Source: PXRE01 sp964435625 | GTDB lineage: Archaea; Halobacteriota; Halobacteria; Halobacteriales; PXRE01 | DNA: 6,186 bases | Direction of reading: 5' to 3' | NCBI GenBank assembly: GCA_964435625.1 | Contig: CAYTAG010000209.1 | Location: 1-6,186 of the forward strand | Part shown: one piece after another, positions 5,465 to 6,186 of the stretch | How the letters are laid out: each line of letters opens with the position of its first letter | Numbering within the stretch: position 1 is the stretch's first letter | Translations under genes and position numbers: made by a program | Notes under the pieces: model-generated | What the model saw: only the letters and a program-made list of their open reading frames with translations | Databases searched by the model: none | What the model was told of the DNA's origin: nothing

Positions 5465-6186
5465 CTACACATCTTCGATCCGCTCTTGCCACTCCTGTAC
5501 CTTCGCCATCAACTCCACCGGCGGCACCTCGCTGACGTCCGTCTCCTGTAACTCCGACAGCACGTGCTCGGTACCGGGGTCGAGCGATTCGCCCGCTCCG
5601 CCCTCTCCACCGTCCGCACTCGCGTCCCCCCAGAAGCCCCCCGACCCGAGGTCGAACACCGCCTGGACCGTCTCGCTGCTGCCGGACCCCCGGGCCTCGA
5701 CGGCCTTCTCCTCGCGCAGGCGGTCCAGCACCTCCCGAGAGCGGTCGACCACGGGGTCGGGCACGCCCGCCAGGTCCGCGACGTGGACGCCGTAGGAGCG
5801 GTCGGTGGGCCCCTCGCGGACCGTCCGGAGGAAGGTCACGTCACCGTCACTTCCCTGTGCTCGTGACGAGCCTTCGCTCGCGTCGCTCGCGGAGACCTCG
5901 CCGCGCTCCTCGGCTGCGCGGGACGACATCCCGCTGGAAGCCGGCGAGTCCGGCTCGCCGGCGACGGCGACGTGGACGTTCTCCACGCGCTCCAGGTGCT
6001 CCGCGAGGGTCGTGAGTTCGTGGTAGTGGGTAGCGAAGAGCGTCTTCGCCCCGACCTCGTTGTGCAGGTACTCAGTGGCCGCCCACGCAATCGAGATGCC
6101 GTCGTACGTCGCGGTCCCGCGGCCCACCTCGTCCAGGATCCAGCGCTAGTCCTCGGGCGCGGTGTGCTGGATGGTGGAGTGCTCGT
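5465..6186 (-). CDS. mutS: DNA mismatch repair protein MutS, C-terminal part (5' end beyond the window; in-frame TAG near the edge)
   Basis: MutS recognises mispaired bases and uses its C-terminal ABC-type ATPase to signal repair. Only the end of the ATPase domain and the C-terminal tail are in the window. From 6142 downward the frame reads WILDEVGRGTATYDGISIAWA (Walker B Asp-Glu at 6133-6128 and the dimer signature loop). FATHYHELTTLAEHL with the switch histidine follows, then DRSYGVHVADLAGVP and a C-terminal LSELQETDVSEVPPVELMAKV helix pair typical of MutS. Two oddities stand out. Codon 6148-6146 is TAG in frame, only 38 nt from the window edge. In addition, about 37 extra Ser/Ala/Glu/Gly-rich codons (about 5959-5849) interrupt the strand that usually joins VHVAV to VTFLRTV. 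The intact 220-codon stretch from 6127 to the stop argues for a recent lesion or an edge sequence error rather than an old pseudogene. The Doc-like gene starts 51 nt behind it. Confidence 0.88.
5849..5962 (-). repeat. Inverted-repeat-rich in-frame insertion inside mutS
   Basis: Relative to ordinary MutS, about 111 bp (37 codons, GEPDSP through SSRAQGS) are inserted without breaking the frame. The segment holds a perfect hairpin with 9-bp arms GCCGGCGAG (5940-5948) and CTCGCCGGC (5954-5962). It also holds alternating arms GCTCG, CGAGC, GCTCG (5859-5863, 5867-5871, 5876-5880) that can form either of two hairpins, and two tandem 9-mers TCGCTCGCG (5874-5891). The encoded peptide is low in hydrophobic residues and probably a disordered loop. 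This is the layout expected of a short palindromic element tolerated in a coding gene. The exact ends are inferred from where MutS similarity resumes. Confidence 0.6.
6128..6186 (-). other. Damaged reading frame of the mutS Walker B region at the window edge
   Basis: In the mutS frame the minus strand reads EHSTIQHTAPED, stop, RWILDEVGRGT. MutS proteins normally have a hydrophobic strand here, such as ED-SLV-ILDEVGRGT. The observed bases TAGCGCTGG equal TCGCTGG with AG inserted after the first T, and two bases (as in a Val codon GTC) missing before ATC. A compensated +2/-2 change therefore explains the three wrong residues. Downstream similarity to MutS is unbroken. Confidence 0.6.

Noticed and set aside
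5564..6026. Plus-strand open frames opposite mutS
   Set aside because: They are antisense to a conserved MutS ATPase and tail, with Arg/Pro/Ser-rich translations and no recognisable motif.

Overview
The window looks like chromosomal DNA from a halophilic archaeon (class Halobacteria). The DNA is GC-rich with strongly G/C-biased third codon positions, and the proteins are acidic (Asp/Glu-rich, few Lys). Most genes have a TATA-like box about 26-29 nt before the start codon and no Shine-Dalgarno site, which is the leaderless arrangement common in haloarchaea. No genus is assigned from sequence alone.

Layout: two plus-strand genes come first, a class V PLP-dependent aminotransferase (45-1130) and an M50/site-2-protease-like membrane metalloprotease (1179-2111). 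Their partner across a convergent junction is a minus-strand secreted or membrane-anchored bactofilin-like beta-helix protein (3339-2266). The junction carries three perfect 14-bp tandem repeats that run into the stop codon of the bactofilin-like gene. A 320-bp non-coding stretch (3340-3659) holds the bactofilin promoter and a short coding-like remnant. Next come an aldo/keto reductase (4493-3660), a small acidic protein (4771-4565), a Doc/Fic-family protein (5413-4802) and the 3' part of mutS (6186-5465), all on the minus strand.

The genes do not form one pathway. The first three and the reductase look like ordinary housekeeping or envelope genes with their own promoters. The Doc-like gene and the 68-residue gene behind it are probably one transcription unit. 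Their DNA is visibly less GC-rich than the flanks, so they look like a small acquired toxin-antitoxin-like cassette between mutS and the reductase, with the gene order reversed relative to classical phd-doc.

The points most worth a second look are: (1) the reversed-order Doc module; (2) a 37-codon, inverted-repeat-rich, in-frame insertion in the MutS ATPase domain that looks like a protein-tolerated palindromic element; (3) an in-frame TAG in the mutS Walker B region near the window edge, explained best by a compensated +2/-2 nt change; and (4) the exported bactofilin-like protein with alternating 17/19-residue repeats. I did not find a convincing new multi-gene system; the Doc module is the nearest candidate.
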